A DNA stretch of 64,000 nucleotides from Methanosarcina barkeri 3 (lineage in GTDB: Archaea; Halobacteriota; Methanosarcinia; Methanosarcinales; Methanosarcinaceae). The DNA is taken from positions 2,976,001-3,040,000 of the forward strand of contig NZ_CP009517.1 of NCBI RefSeq assembly GCF_000970305.1, read 5' to 3'. The notes under the pieces are model-generated. The model did not search any database. It had not been told where the DNA came from and saw nothing but the letters and a program-made list of their open reading frames with translations. Below, piece after piece: positions 9,786-19,435 of the stretch (position 1 is the stretch's first letter; each line of letters opens with the position of its first letter). The position numbers and the translations under genes are program-made.

Positions 9786-9949
9786 AATGTCCACTCTGCG
9801 GAAACGAGTTTGAGAAAGCTGATGAAAAAAAGTGTACCGGCTGCGGGAAACTCCACAGCTGCAACAAGCAATGCTGTCCTAACTGCGGATATGAACTTGT
9901 AAAAGAAGCAAAGATAATTCAATCCATAAGGAAGTTATTCAAATGGTAA
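9782..9949 (+). CDS. 55-residue zinc-ribbon protein between feoB and feoA
   Basis: Starts with GTG overlapping the feoB stop (GTGA) and ends overlapping the feoA ATG by 7 bases, so all three genes should be translationally coupled. The product begins MKCPLCGNEFEKADEKKC and contains eight cysteines in CxxC-like pairs (C3/C6, C18/C21, C27, C31/C32, C35), then a basic C-terminal helix ending RKLFKW. Two small metal-binding knuckles are likely. Bacterial Feo operons often encode a third small protein, FeoC, but that is a winged helix with cysteines; this one is not recognisably homologous. A role in Fe(II) handling or FeoB assembly is inferred from position only. Confidence 0.8.
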   Translation: MKCPLCGNEFEKADEKKCTGCGKLHSCNKQCCPNCGYELVKEAKIIQSIRKLFKW

Positions 9950-10194
9950 CCGGAAACTCACATTTACCCATGAAAACTACAACTCTCTGCGCAATGGAAC
10001 CCAGAAACACCGGAAAAATTGACCACCTTGAAACGAAGAATCCGGGAATTTTACAAAAATTAATGGCTATGGGTATCCTTCCAGGCATGCCTATTACCCT
10101 ACTCAGAAAGTCTCCCTCATATCTTTTCGAGGTAGACCAGACCAGATATGCTGTTGATAGGGAAATTGCGAACCATATTTATGTCAGTTGTTGA
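9943..10194 (+). CDS. feoA: FeoA domain protein
   Basis: 83 residues with the SH3-like FeoA fold: MAMGILPGMPITLLRKSPSYLFEVDQTRYAVDREIA matches the family core, including the GI-PG turn and the terminal strand around the ALD-equivalent AVDREIA. FeoA is a small cytoplasmic partner needed for FeoB transport. Translation begins inside the upstream zinc-ribbon gene. An in-frame ATG further in (MKTTTLC) is possible, but overlap coupling favours the first. Confidence 0.9.
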   Translation: MVTGNSHLPMKTTTLCAMEPRNTGKIDHLETKNPGILQKLMAMGILPGMPITLLRKSPSYLFEVDQTRYAVDREIANHIYVSC

Positions 10195-10317
10195 CTAACT
10201 TGCTAATGAAGGAACGTGGGGGGCTATAAAAAGGAATAAATTAAGAAACCAATTAGGCAGAGCTCACTTACTCGCATGAAAAAATAGTCTAAGAAACAGG
10301 CAGGCAAAGAGAGAAAC

Positions 10318-10857
10318 TTATTCCCTCACATGCCTTACAATATGCCCGGCCTCAGGAATTATAATTTCAGAAAGCGCCAGTTTCACAGCGTTTGGCGACC
10401 CAGGCAGGCAAAACACCGCTTTTCCTTTAATCACGCCTGCTACAGCCCTGGTAAGGATTACAGACGTTCCTATATCTTCAATGCTTTTGTACCTGAAAAG
10501 TTCGCCGAAACCTGAGATTTCTTTTTCAAAAAGAGGGGTTACAGACTCGATTGTAATATCCTTTGGTGCAAGTCCTGTGCCTCCGCTAGTAATAATAATA
10601 TCTGCTGAGCTGTCAAGAGCAGCAAGAACAGCATCGGTAATCGAGGTTTTTTCGTCGGAAACCAGCCTGTAGAAAGAAACTTTATGGCCTGCCGCTTCGA
10701 GAAGATCTTTCATGGCTTTTCCTGAAAGGTCTTCAGCTTCCTCAGGTGAAGCAGGATTTCCGTATTTTTCGTATCTTGAAGTCGAAATTGTGATTAAGGC
10801 AAAAGAAAAGGATTTTTTTGCTTCTTTTTTGTGAATTTCCGGTGTGGACTCTTTCAT
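10318..10857 (-). CDS. moaB: Molybdenum cofactor biosynthesis protein MoaB/Mog family
   Basis: MoaB/Mog-type proteins adenylylate molybdopterin before metal insertion. The 179-residue product shows the MPT-binding signature TSGGTGLAPKD, the ITISTSRY strand at the N-terminus, and FCLPGSPNAVKLAL near the end. The ATG at 10857 is used because AAGGTGG lies just upstream; a GTG three codons earlier sits within that site. Methanogens need molybdopterin for formylmethanofuran dehydrogenase. It is convergent with feoA. Confidence 0.92.
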   Translation of the reverse strand: MKESTPEIHKKEAKKSFSFALITISTSRYEKYGNPASPEEAEDLSGKAMKDLLEAAGHKVSFYRLVSDEKTSITDAVLAALDSSADIIITSGGTGLAPKDITIESVTPLFEKEISGFGELFRYKSIEDIGTSVILTRAVAGVIKGKAVFCLPGSPNAVKLALSEIIIPEAGHIVRHVRE

Positions 10858-10951
10858 GAAAACCACCTTATTGTCATGAGGCTAAACAATGAAACTTCAA
10901 GGGGATATAAAGTATTTTGGTTGCAGCAATTAAAAGAATGACTATAACTAT

Positions 10952-11037
10952 AAAATAACAAAAACTATAGAATTACTATCCAAAATAGCAAAAAGTATAG
11001 AATTACTACCCAAAATAGCAAAAAATATGGAATTCAC
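10952..11037. repeat. 30-bp direct repeat, just under three copies
   Basis: Two full copies of a 30-bp AT-rich unit (10952-10981, 10982-11011) and a partial third. Each contains a variant of TATAGAATTACTA and AAAATAGCAAAAA. It lies in the divergent intergenic space between moaB and the debranching enzyme gene. Confidence 0.8.
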
Positions 11038-11129
11038 AAGTATATAAAGATTAATTGATTGTTTACAGCAACGCATTGCTTTTTTTCAAACACACAGCTA
11101 TTTAATAACTCGACTCAAATTAAGTATAC

Positions 11130-13109
11130 ATGAGTGGGTTCAGGTTTGGGACAGATTTTCTTTCGACATACGATGAAGGAATAAAAAAGGAATGGATTAT
11201 AGGAAACGGGCTTGGAGGTTTTGCTTCCTCTACGTTAATTAACGCAAGAACAAGGACTTATCACGGACTGCTTGTGGCAGCTCCGGAGAACTATCCAGGG
11301 AGACATTTGATACTTTCTTCCCTTGATGAGGAAATTTCTACCGACGAAGACACTTATAAACTTGCAACTCATAGATATCCGGGGACTATTTCTCCTACAG
11401 GTTTTACTTATCTTTCAGAGTTTTCTCAAAATCCATTTCCTACCTGGGTTTATCATGTCGGCGATTTAACCTTAAAGAAAACAGTCTTTATGATTCGCAA
11501 CAGTAATACAACCTGTGTCCTCTACGATATAGAATCCAGAAAAGAGGAAGCTTTACTAAGAATCTTTCCTCTGGTAAGTTCAAGAGACTTTAATCTCACT
11601 GCTCGCGCAGCATACCTTTCATTTACCCAGGAAGCTACTCCTGGTGGAGCAGAGCTGGCAAGTTCTAACGGTTTTACTTTCTCGCTTTCATCCGATCTCC
11701 GGTATCATCCTGATCCCACATGGTACTATAACTTAGAGTATGACACTGAGAAAGAACGGGGGCTTAACTCTGAGGAAGATAACTTCAGTCCGGGTTATTT
11801 TGAAGGCAAGCTAGGATTAGGAAATTTCCGTTTTTTTGTTGCTGCTTCAACAGAAAATATTTCTTCTCTGACTCTCAAGCAAATTGATAAACTCCGTACC
11901 AGGGAAGCAAATCGGCAGAACCTTCTTGTTCTTGATTCGAAACTTATTGATCCTTTTGCTCTTAAACTTATCAGGGCAACTGATACTTTCGTAGTGAGAA
12001 GCCATATTTCAGGTGAAGATACTATAATTGCCGGGTATCACTGGTATTCTGACTGGGGAAGGGACACCATGATTACTTTGCCTGGACTGCTTTTAGTTCC
12101 TTACCGTTTTGAGGAAGCAAGAACAGTTCTCGATTACTTTGCCAGGTACTGTAGGAGAGGCTTAATCCCTAACACTTTCCCGGCTTTCGGAGGAGAGCCA
12201 ATTTACAATACAGTGGACGCTTCTCTCTGGTTTATTCATGCCCTTAGCCGCTATTTCGCTTATACAAACGATTTTCTCTTCCTCTCGGATATCTGGGACA
12301 CAGTAGTTAACATTATAGATCATTATTTTACAGGCACGGATTTTGGAATCGGCATGGATTCAGACTATCTCATCCGTCAGGGATCCCAGCTAACCTGGAT
12401 GGACGCTAAAGTCGGAGAATGGGCAGTGACCCCAAGAGCAGGTAAAGCCTGTGAGATAAATGCTCTCTGGTACAATGCCCTGAAAACTGCTTCTTACCTT
12501 GGCACTCTTCTCGGCGAAGAAATTTCTCCATACGAAACTCTTGCAAGTGGTGTTGTCTCGAGTTTTGAGAAAACTTTCTGGAATCCGGAAACTAACTGTC
12601 TCTTTGACCTGGTATATAAGGATGAAACAGGAAACGAGATTAAAGACCCTGCAATCCGACCTAATCAGATCTTTGCCGTATCCCTACCTTATACTATGCT
12701 TTCTCCTGAGAAGGAAAAAGCGATTGTGGACAGAGTTGAAAAAGACCTTTTGACACCTTTTGGACTTAGAAGTCTTTCGACAGATAACTCCTTATATAAA
12801 GGACAGTATCACGGAGATGCCTTAACCAGAGACGCAGCCTACCATAACGGAACCGTTTGGCCCTGGCTTCTTGGAGCTTATGTGAAAGCTTACAGGAAAG
12901 TCAATAATTATTCGGAAGATAGTCTTGAGAATATGCGGGCTCTACTCAAAGGTTTTGATATGCAGCTTGGAATAGCAGGTATTGGCTCCATTTCTGAAGT
13001 GTTTGACGGTGACTACCCTCACTCTCCAGGCGGATGTATCGCCCAGGCCTGGAGCGTTGCAGAAATTTTAAGGGCATATGTAGAGGATGTACTTGGGATC
13101 AAACCTTGA
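11130..13109 (+). CDS. Glycogen debranching enzyme (amylo-alpha-1,6-glucosidase, GH133-like)
   Basis: 659 residues with the two-part layout of archaeal GDEs: an N-terminal beta domain (GNGLGGFASSTLINARTRTYHGLL) and a C-terminal (alpha/alpha)6 barrel. The barrel has the conserved WYSDWGRDTMITLPGL, NTVDASLWFIHA, QLTWMDAKVGEWAVTPR and HNGTVWPWLLG segments. It removes alpha-1,6 branches of glycogen in the cytoplasm; Methanosarcina store glycogen. The start ATG has no ribosome site and lies close behind a TATA-like stretch, so the mRNA may be leaderless. Monocistronic. Confidence 0.92.
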   Translation: MSGFRFGTDFLSTYDEGIKKEWIIGNGLGGFASSTLINARTRTYHGLLVAAPENYPGRHLILSSLDEEISTDEDTYKLATHRYPGTISPTGFTYLSEFSQNPFPTWVYHVGDLTLKKTVFMIRNSNTTCVLYDIESRKEEALLRIFPLVSSRDFNLTARAAYLSFTQEATPGGAELASSNGFTFSLSSDLRYHPDPTWYYNLEYDTEKERGLNSEEDNFSPGYFEGKLGLGNFRFFVAASTENISSLTLKQIDKLRTREANRQNLLVLDSKLIDPFALKLIRATDTFVVRSHISGEDTIIAGYHWYSDWGRDTMITLPGLLLVPYRFEEARTVLDYFARYCRRGLIPNTFPAFGGEPIYNTVDASLWFIHALSRYFAYTNDFLFLSDIWDTVVNIIDHYFTGTDFGIGMDSDYLIRQGSQLTWMDAKVGEWAVTPRAGKACEINALWYNALKTASYLGTLLGEEISPYETLASGVVSSFEKTFWNPETNCLFDLVYKDETGNEIKDPAIRPNQIFAVSLPYTMLSPEKEKAIVDRVEKDLLTPFGLRSLSTDNSLYKGQYHGDALTRDAAYHNGTVWPWLLGAYVKAYRKVNNYSEDSLENMRALLKGFDMQLGIAGIGSISEVFDGDYPHSPGGCIAQAWSVAEILRAYVEDVLGIKP

Positions 13110-13292
13110 AAACGGAGTGCTTGTGTATATAGTCTTTACTTTTGATAATCAAAAAACCGTGAAAACACTCTTTTAGTATTCCTAACTAATTCAGTATTCT
13201 GGCAAATTTCATATAGGGTTCCGCTCTCCAATGCCCTGCTTACTTCCACTTGCTTGCCTATGTTTTAATATCTTACTAACCAATGCACGTTT

Positions 13293-14429
13293 ATGCTTAT
13301 ACTTGCAGTGGATGTAGGAACGGGTACTCAGGATATTCTGTACTTCAATTCAGAAAAAGAAGTGGAAAATAGCCTGCTTATGGTCATGCCTGCTCCTACC
13401 CAGATAATTGCGAAAAAGGTACGGAAAGCTACCAAAAAGGGAAAAACAATAGTTTTTACCGGAAACATAATGGGAGGAGGCCCCTCAACATTTGCTATCA
13501 GGACTCATCTAAAGGCAGGTTTTCGGGTATATGCTACTGAAAAAGCTGCTTTGACTATCAATGATAATATTGAAAAAGTAAAGTCATTCGGAATTCAAAT
13601 TGTCTCCGAAGAGGAAGCAAAAAAACTTGCATCTGAAGAGAATGTACAGGAAATTGTTATGCAGGACTTCGATCCTGAATCAACTTCGGCTGCACTTTCA
13701 GCCTTTGAGGTTCAGATGCCTACAAACTATGCCGTGGCAGTACAGGACCACGGAAATGCTCCTGAGAAGAGCAACAGGATATACCGTTTTGAACTCCTTC
13801 GAGAACTCATTGAAAAAGGAGGAGAACTTGAGAACTTCGTTTACAGGCCCGAGGAAATTCCTGAGGCTTTTACCCGAATGAAAGCCCAGGCAGATTCTCT
13901 TCTCAAAGCTACAGGGGACCGGAAAAACAGGGCAGTTTTCATGGATACCGGGCCGGCAGCAATTTTTGGAGCGCTTACTGATCCTGCGGCTGTACAGCCT
14001 TCTGTTGTGGTTAATATAGGAAATGGGCATACTCTGGGAGCGCTTGTGAACGAAAACAGGATCATGGCCGTTTTTGAGCACCATACTTCCCTCATGAGTC
14101 CTGAAAAACTCCAGGACTACATTATAAGGCTTGCCGATGGAAAACTTGGTTTTGACGAAGTTTTCGAAGACGGAGGGCATGGTGCATATAGAAGGGAAGC
14201 TCCGGGTTTTGAACAAATTAGCTTTGAGCAGGTTAGATCTATACTTGTTACGGGCCCAAAAAGAGAAAAGCTTGAGAAGGCTTCGGAATCCGAAATTCGA
14301 GAAGAGATATCAAATAAACTGCATTTTGCTGCGCCTTTCGGGAGCATGATGCTTTCAGGATGTTTTGGGCTTCTTGCAGGATTTCTGGAGAAGTACCCTG
14401 AACCATCAATAAACCTTATAAACCACTAA
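13293..14429 (+). CDS. DUF1786 family protein (ASKHA-like N-terminus)
   Basis: 378 residues starting MLILAVDVGTGTQDILYF, a phosphate-1-type motif as in sugar kinase/Hsp70-fold proteins. Further glycine-rich segments are FTGNIMGGGPSTFAI and VVNIGNGHTLGALV. The family is DUF1786, sometimes mis-described as pyruvate-formate-lyase-activating related. It is common in methanogens and without proven function. ATP binding is plausible from the fold; I do not assign an activity. It stands alone, without a ribosome site before the ATG. Confidence 0.8.
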   Translation: MLILAVDVGTGTQDILYFNSEKEVENSLLMVMPAPTQIIAKKVRKATKKGKTIVFTGNIMGGGPSTFAIRTHLKAGFRVYATEKAALTINDNIEKVKSFGIQIVSEEEAKKLASEENVQEIVMQDFDPESTSAALSAFEVQMPTNYAVAVQDHGNAPEKSNRIYRFELLRELIEKGGELENFVYRPEEIPEAFTRMKAQADSLLKATGDRKNRAVFMDTGPAAIFGALTDPAAVQPSVVVNIGNGHTLGALVNENRIMAVFEHHTSLMSPEKLQDYIIRLADGKLGFDEVFEDGGHGAYRREAPGFEQISFEQVRSILVTGPKREKLEKASESEIREEISNKLHFAAPFGSMMLSGCFGLLAGFLEKYPEPSINLINH

Positions 14430-14646
14430 GTACTTAGGGAGTAAGTCGCTTAAGCCCAGAATATACAAATTTTCAGGGGTTATAGAAATCTAATTCCGAA
14501 TCCCTATCAGGGAGACGGGAAAATACAGTAGCTGCCTGCAAGAAGTCCACAGGACAGGTTTACAGATAAATGTAAATACAGGCAGGTATCTCTATATGCA
14601 CATATCTCATACTGAATCGTTTGTTAGACGGTTTTTACGAACTTAA

Positions 14647-15255
<609 letters not shown>

Positions 15256-15290
15256 TCAGTTAAACTGTTAATATCAAAAGGAGCAATAAC

Positions 15291-15899
15291 ATGTACGATT
15301 ACGAAGAGCTTTTGAACCGTGCAATGGCGAAAATGCCTGACACCGAGACTACGGATGCTCGATTCGTAATCCCTGAGCCCAGAATTTTTTCCGAAGGAAA
15401 AACTACAATTCTTGAGAATTTCGGAAATATTGCAGATATCCTTAACCGGGACCCTGACCACTTGATGAAATATCTCACAAGGGAACTTGGGACTGCAGGG
15501 AAAATAGAAGGCACACGTGCAGTCTTCCAGGGAAGGTTTACGAGAGCCCAGATCTCTGATAACATTCAGGCTTATGTGGACGAATACGTTATGTGTTCGG
15601 AATGCGGACGCCCTGACACCCAACTTGTCAGGGTGGACAGGGTACTTGTCCTGAGATGCTCTGCTTGCGGAGCTCACAGGCCTGTCAAAAAGAGAAAGGT
15701 AAGCAATGTAGTTGTCAGAGATGCCATCGAAGAAGGCGGCACCTATGAGCTCCGGATCGATGCAGTCGGGTCTAAAGGCGACGGAATTGCAAAGATAGAT
15801 AAATATACGGTTTTCGTGCCCGGAGCCGCAAAAGGCGACGTGGTCAAAGTAAAAATAAAGAAAATAAGCGGAAATCTCGCCTTTTCAGAAAGGGCCTGA
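15291..15899 (+). CDS. eif2b: Translation initiation factor aIF2-beta with C-terminal TRAM domain
   Basis: 202 residues. The aIF2-beta core (about 1-135) includes [12 protein letters not shown], the central [11 protein letters not shown] fold and a C-terminal zinc ribbon (CSECGRPDT...[10 protein letters not shown]). A TRAM domain (about 143-202: [40 protein letters not shown]) is fused behind it; TRAM is a small RNA-binding beta barrel. aIF2 delivers Met-tRNAi to the small subunit. An AAGGAG site precedes ATG and rpl10e lies just upstream. The TRAM fusion is a feature I recall for methanosarcinal aIF2-beta proteins. Confidence 0.96.
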   Translation: MYDYEELLNRAMAKMPDTETTDARFVIPEPRIFSEGKTTILENFGNIADILNRDPDHLMKYLTRELGTAGKIEGTRAVFQGRFTRAQISDNIQAYVDEYVMCSECGRPDTQLVRVDRVLVLRCSACGAHRPVKKRKVSNVVVRDAIEEGGTYELRIDAVGSKGDGIAKIDKYTVFVPGAAKGDVVKVKIKKISGNLAFSERA

Positions 15900-16045
15900 G
15901 GTTTAAGTTTATTTAAATATTCTAGAAAGCAGCTCAGGTCGATTACTTTCATGTTCGTGCCTGGGTAGCTTAATTTTTCTATCAGGTTTGAGTTCGCACT
16001 CCATAGTTAAATCTCTGGGAAATTCGAGATGACTTGCTACAACTT

Positions 16046-16225
16046 GCTTTTAGGCCAAGCCTTTTTTCAAAATATAAAAGACTTATTTTTCAGTCAAGCC
16101 TTATTCAAAAGGGTGTTTCGAAATATAAAAGACCTTTTTTCGGTCAAGCCTTTTTTCGGTCAAGCCTTTTTTCAAAAGGGTTGTTTCAAAAAGGTTGTTT
16201 CAAAAGGGTTGTTTTAAAAAGGGTT
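16046..16225. repeat. Low-complexity repeat cluster built on GGTCAAGCCTTTTTTC and AAAAGGGTTGTTTC
   Basis: Several copies of GGTCAAGCCTTTTTTC and of a CAAAAGGGTTGTTT block alternate here. The 27-nt segment 16157-16183 recurs in inverted orientation at 54678-54704 with one mismatch, so this is a dispersed family. An upstream extension of the following gene reads through the repeats and gives a Phe/Lys-rich nonsense peptide; I therefore start that gene after the repeats. Confidence 0.75.
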
Positions 16226-16270
16226 GATTATAAATATTCAGCAGGCAAATCAGGAACCTGTGAAGAAAGA

Positions 16271-17497
16271 ATGACTTTTGAAAAAAAAGATGTACCGGAA
16301 GTTTCATTGAGAGAAACTAAAAAAAAGGAAAAAAATATAGAAATTCTCTCAATTCCCGGACTGTCAGTAAACCTCAGGCATGTAGGGGATGTTCCGGAGC
16401 TTACGGCAAACGGGACTCTGAAAGCAGCTTTTAACCCTATCTTGAAAAAGATGAACTCCCGTCTCAAGGAGGAAAAACTCGCCCTAATAGAAGACGACAG
16501 GGTCATTGCTTCGGCCTGGCTCCCTCCAATCCCGAGTCCTGCATTTAAACGCCTTATTTTTTCGGAGATACAGATAGCTCTTGGAAAATATATTCCTGAA
16601 ACCGTATCCATTGAACTTACCCGCCAGAACAGTTCGAGATATCCACCAGGAACGGTTGCAGACGAGTTGGACACGGATATTATAAAAAAAATAATCGATG
16701 AAGCCCTTGAATCCGGCACCTTCATTATCACATTTACCGAAAACGATCCTCTCCTGAGGGAAGAAGTTTTTGAGCTGATAAGGTATGTGGACAAGAAGCG
16801 GGCTATAGTAAACTGTTCCACCTGGGGTACGGACTTTTCAGCAGAAACAGCCTCCTGTCTGAAAGATGCGGGGCTCCATTCCCTTATGGTAGGGATTTAC
16901 TCAACTGATCCTGAAAAACATGATGCTGCCCGAAACTCAAGGGGAGCATACGAAAGAGCGGTTTCTGCCATAAAACTGGCACTTGAAGCCGGACTCATGG
17001 TTGTAATGACAACACATGCATCTCCCTCAAATATACAGGAACTGCCTGCGCTCTATAACCTTGCATCGGAACTAGGAGTCCATGAATTTTCAGTCTGGGA
17101 AGCAATGCCAAAAACCAGGGATGAGCCTGTGCTCAATGACGAAGACAGGAAAAGCATCCTTGAGATGTACCACAGGATAAATTCCAGCCAGAATGGCCCA
17201 AGGATGTTTGCGAATACTTATTTTGAAGGTCAGATGCTGGGTGCAATGGAAGGCAGACGCTGGATGCACATAACGGCAGACGGAGATGTAAAAGCCGGTC
17301 CTTATCCGCCTTTCAGTTTTGGGAGTATAAAAGAGGAATCTTTAAAAAGCGCCTGGCAGAAAATCAGGAGTTACCCTTACTTCCAGAAGCAGAAACATCT
17401 GGCTCCGATGCACGATCCGGAATTTATGGAGTTTGTTGACAGGATTCCGGCAGGAGCAAAACTGCCATATCCTTTTGGAAAGGTTTGTGAAAAGTAA
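16271..17497 (+). CDS. Radical-SAM/SPASM-like protein lacking the cluster-binding cysteines
   Basis: 408 residues that follow the radical SAM barrel and SPASM tail layout: SIELTRQNSSRYPPG at the place of the usual CxxxCxxC loop, then FTENDPLL, a TWGTDFSAETASCLKDAGLHSL strand-helix and YSTDPEKHDAARNSRGAYERAVSAI. A C-terminal HITADGDVKAGPYPPF followed by FGSIKEESL is the usual start of SPASM cluster ligands. All expected Fe-S cysteines are replaced in both regions; only three scattered cysteines remain, none in a motif. The protein therefore probably cannot carry out radical chemistry and may be a regulatory or scaffold paralogue. Start at ATG 16271; the ribosome site is weak (GAAGAAAG). Confidence 0.7.
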   Translation: MTFEKKDVPEVSLRETKKKEKNIEILSIPGLSVNLRHVGDVPELTANGTLKAAFNPILKKMNSRLKEEKLALIEDDRVIASAWLPPIPSPAFKRLIFSEIQIALGKYIPETVSIELTRQNSSRYPPGTVADELDTDIIKKIIDEALESGTFIITFTENDPLLREEVFELIRYVDKKRAIVNCSTWGTDFSAETASCLKDAGLHSLMVGIYSTDPEKHDAARNSRGAYERAVSAIKLALEAGLMVVMTTHASPSNIQELPALYNLASELGVHEFSVWEAMPKTRDEPVLNDEDRKSILEMYHRINSSQNGPRMFANTYFEGQMLGAMEGRRWMHITADGDVKAGPYPPFSFGSIKEESLKSAWQKIRSYPYFQKQKHLAPMHDPEFMEFVDRIPAGAKLPYPFGKVCEK

Positions 17498-17797
17498 AAA
17501 AGAATAAGTTGCAGGATATCCCTTTACAGTTTTTTTCCAGGCATTCTCTCCGGTACATTGATATTCCTTTTAACCTGAATTTAGTTGGGATGGCAACCAG
17601 GGAGAGTTAAAAACCTCATACTTCTGGAAAGCCATTTGAATCTAACTGCCTGTCCGAAGATAAACATTTACATATTAGCACGTATTCTTAAAGAGCAATT
17701 TAGCTGGAACTGAATTCATATCTTTAACTATTTTCAGCAAGAGAAAGCTGCCTGCCTGAAGTTTTTCCCAGAAAATCGGCAGCCAACGAGGGACTTT

Positions 17798-19273
17798 ATG
17801 ACTAATAAACTTGATCCATGGAGTTCAAGCGAGATTAATGACTATTCCAAGTTATTCGAAGAATTCGGGATTTCTCCATTTGAGAATGTACTTCCTGAAA
17901 TCCCCTCTCCACATATGTATATGCGGAGAAGAGTTATCTTCGGGCACCGTGATTACGAACAGATTGCAGAGGCCATGAGGACAGGTGCCCCTTTTTCGGT
18001 TATGGACGGTTTTATGCCTTCAGGGAAAGTTCACCTCGGGCACAAGATGGTTATGGACCAGATAATCTGGCACCAGCAAAAGGGAGCGTCGGCTTTTGTC
18101 GGGATTGCGGACAGAGAGGCTTTCTCAGTACGCGGTTTTTCCTGGCAGAAATGCAGGGAAATTGGGGTAGAAGAATATATACTAAGTCTTATTGCTCTCG
18201 GTTTTAAGCCCGATGGCCTTATTTACTTCCAGTCAGGATGTGGCAGCGTTAAAGACCTCGCATTTGAACTCGGTGTCAAGGTCAATTTCTCTGAATTGAG
18301 CGCTATTTATGGGTTTTCGGGAGAGACAAACCTTTCCCATATGATAAGTGTAGCAACCCAGGCCGCTGATATTCTTCAACCACAGCTTGAAGAATTTGGA
18401 GGACCAAAGCCGGTTGTTGTCCCTGTAGGACCTGACCAGGACCCTCACCTTAGGCTGACGCGAGGGCTTGCAGGCAAGATGAGCATGTTCAGGGTAGAGG
18501 AGAGAGAAAACGCAAATGGTGGGAAATACCTGAGCGTGCGCAGCAAAGGAGCCCCGAAGGAAGCATTACAGGAACTCAAAAAACAAATTCCGGGTAAGGT
18601 GAAACTCTATGAAGAGCACCTTGACATAATTCAAACTCCTGACTATCCGTTCCTGGAAAGACTTGTTTCGCAGATAAACCAGCCTGAGAAAAAAAGATAC
18701 TTCACGGCCGAGCTTGAAGAGGTCTCGAAATTTGCTAATGAAATTAAACCATATGAATTCTCAGGTTACGAAGAATACTTTGTTTTCAGAAAAGTGTGGA
18801 AACTCACCCGAAAAATATTGGATGAGATTGTAGCTAAAGTAGCTGCTGAGTTCGAAGGCTATGCTTTCATTCCTCCTGCATCTACCTATCACCGCTTCAT
18901 GAGTGGGTTGCAGGGAGGAAAGATGTCGAGCAGCATCCCTGACAGCTATATTGCTCTAACTGACGACCCGAAAGAAGGCGCAAAAAAAGTAAAAAGGGCA
19001 AAGACCGGCGGTTGTGTAACCCTTGAAGAACAGAAAAAACTGGGCGGAAAACCTGATGAATGTTCTGTCTTCGAACTGCTGCTTTTCCACCTGGCAGAAA
19101 ATGATGATGAATTGCTGGAAATAAGAGAAGAATGTGTCTGTGGAACCAGGATGTGTGGCTCATGCAAGCAGCTTGCGGCTGAAAAGATGTACGAGTTTCT
19201 CAAAGACCATCAGGAAAAGCGGGAACAGGCAAGAGAACACCTTGATGAATATAATATAATTTATAAGAAATAA
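17798..19273 (+). CDS. trpS: Tryptophanyl-tRNA synthetase, archaeal type
   Basis: 491 residues. Class I motifs are visible as [11 protein letters not shown] (HIGH equivalent) and GGKMSSS (KMSKS). [15 protein letters not shown] is typical of archaeal/eukaryal TrpRS. The C-terminal region contains a four-cysteine cluster, [11 protein letters not shown], probably a metal site. It charges tRNA-Trp in the cytoplasm. AACGAGGGACTTT before ATG contains a GAGGG site. The 300-bp gap upstream shows no gene; pheS follows after 160 bp in the same direction. Confidence 0.96.
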   Translation: MTNKLDPWSSSEINDYSKLFEEFGISPFENVLPEIPSPHMYMRRRVIFGHRDYEQIAEAMRTGAPFSVMDGFMPSGKVHLGHKMVMDQIIWHQQKGASAFVGIADREAFSVRGFSWQKCREIGVEEYILSLIALGFKPDGLIYFQSGCGSVKDLAFELGVKVNFSELSAIYGFSGETNLSHMISVATQAADILQPQLEEFGGPKPVVVPVGPDQDPHLRLTRGLAGKMSMFRVEERENANGGKYLSVRSKGAPKEALQELKKQIPGKVKLYEEHLDIIQTPDYPFLERLVSQINQPEKKRYFTAELEEVSKFANEIKPYEFSGYEEYFVFRKVWKLTRKILDEIVAKVAAEFEGYAFIPPASTYHRFMSGLQGGKMSSSIPDSYIALTDDPKEGAKKVKRAKTGGCVTLEEQKKLGGKPDECSVFELLLFHLAENDDELLEIREECVCGTRMCGSCKQLAAEKMYEFLKDHQEKREQAREHLDEYNIIYKK

Positions 19274-19435
19274 CTTAGGGAATTAATTTATAAATAATCG
19301 TTTACAAGGCGATTTTGCAAAGTAAATTTGCCAAATAAATCACATAAGATAACTTTACAAACTAAACTTTACGAAAATTGACCTGTTATAATAATGAACT
19401 CACAATGTTTCAGGAATTTCAGGATGTGATCATAT

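Noticed and set aside
16034-16270. Upstream extension of the radical-SAM-like gene
   Set aside because: It translates the dispersed repeats (FQKG, LFSK) and is unlikely to be protein; ATG 16271 starts the domain.
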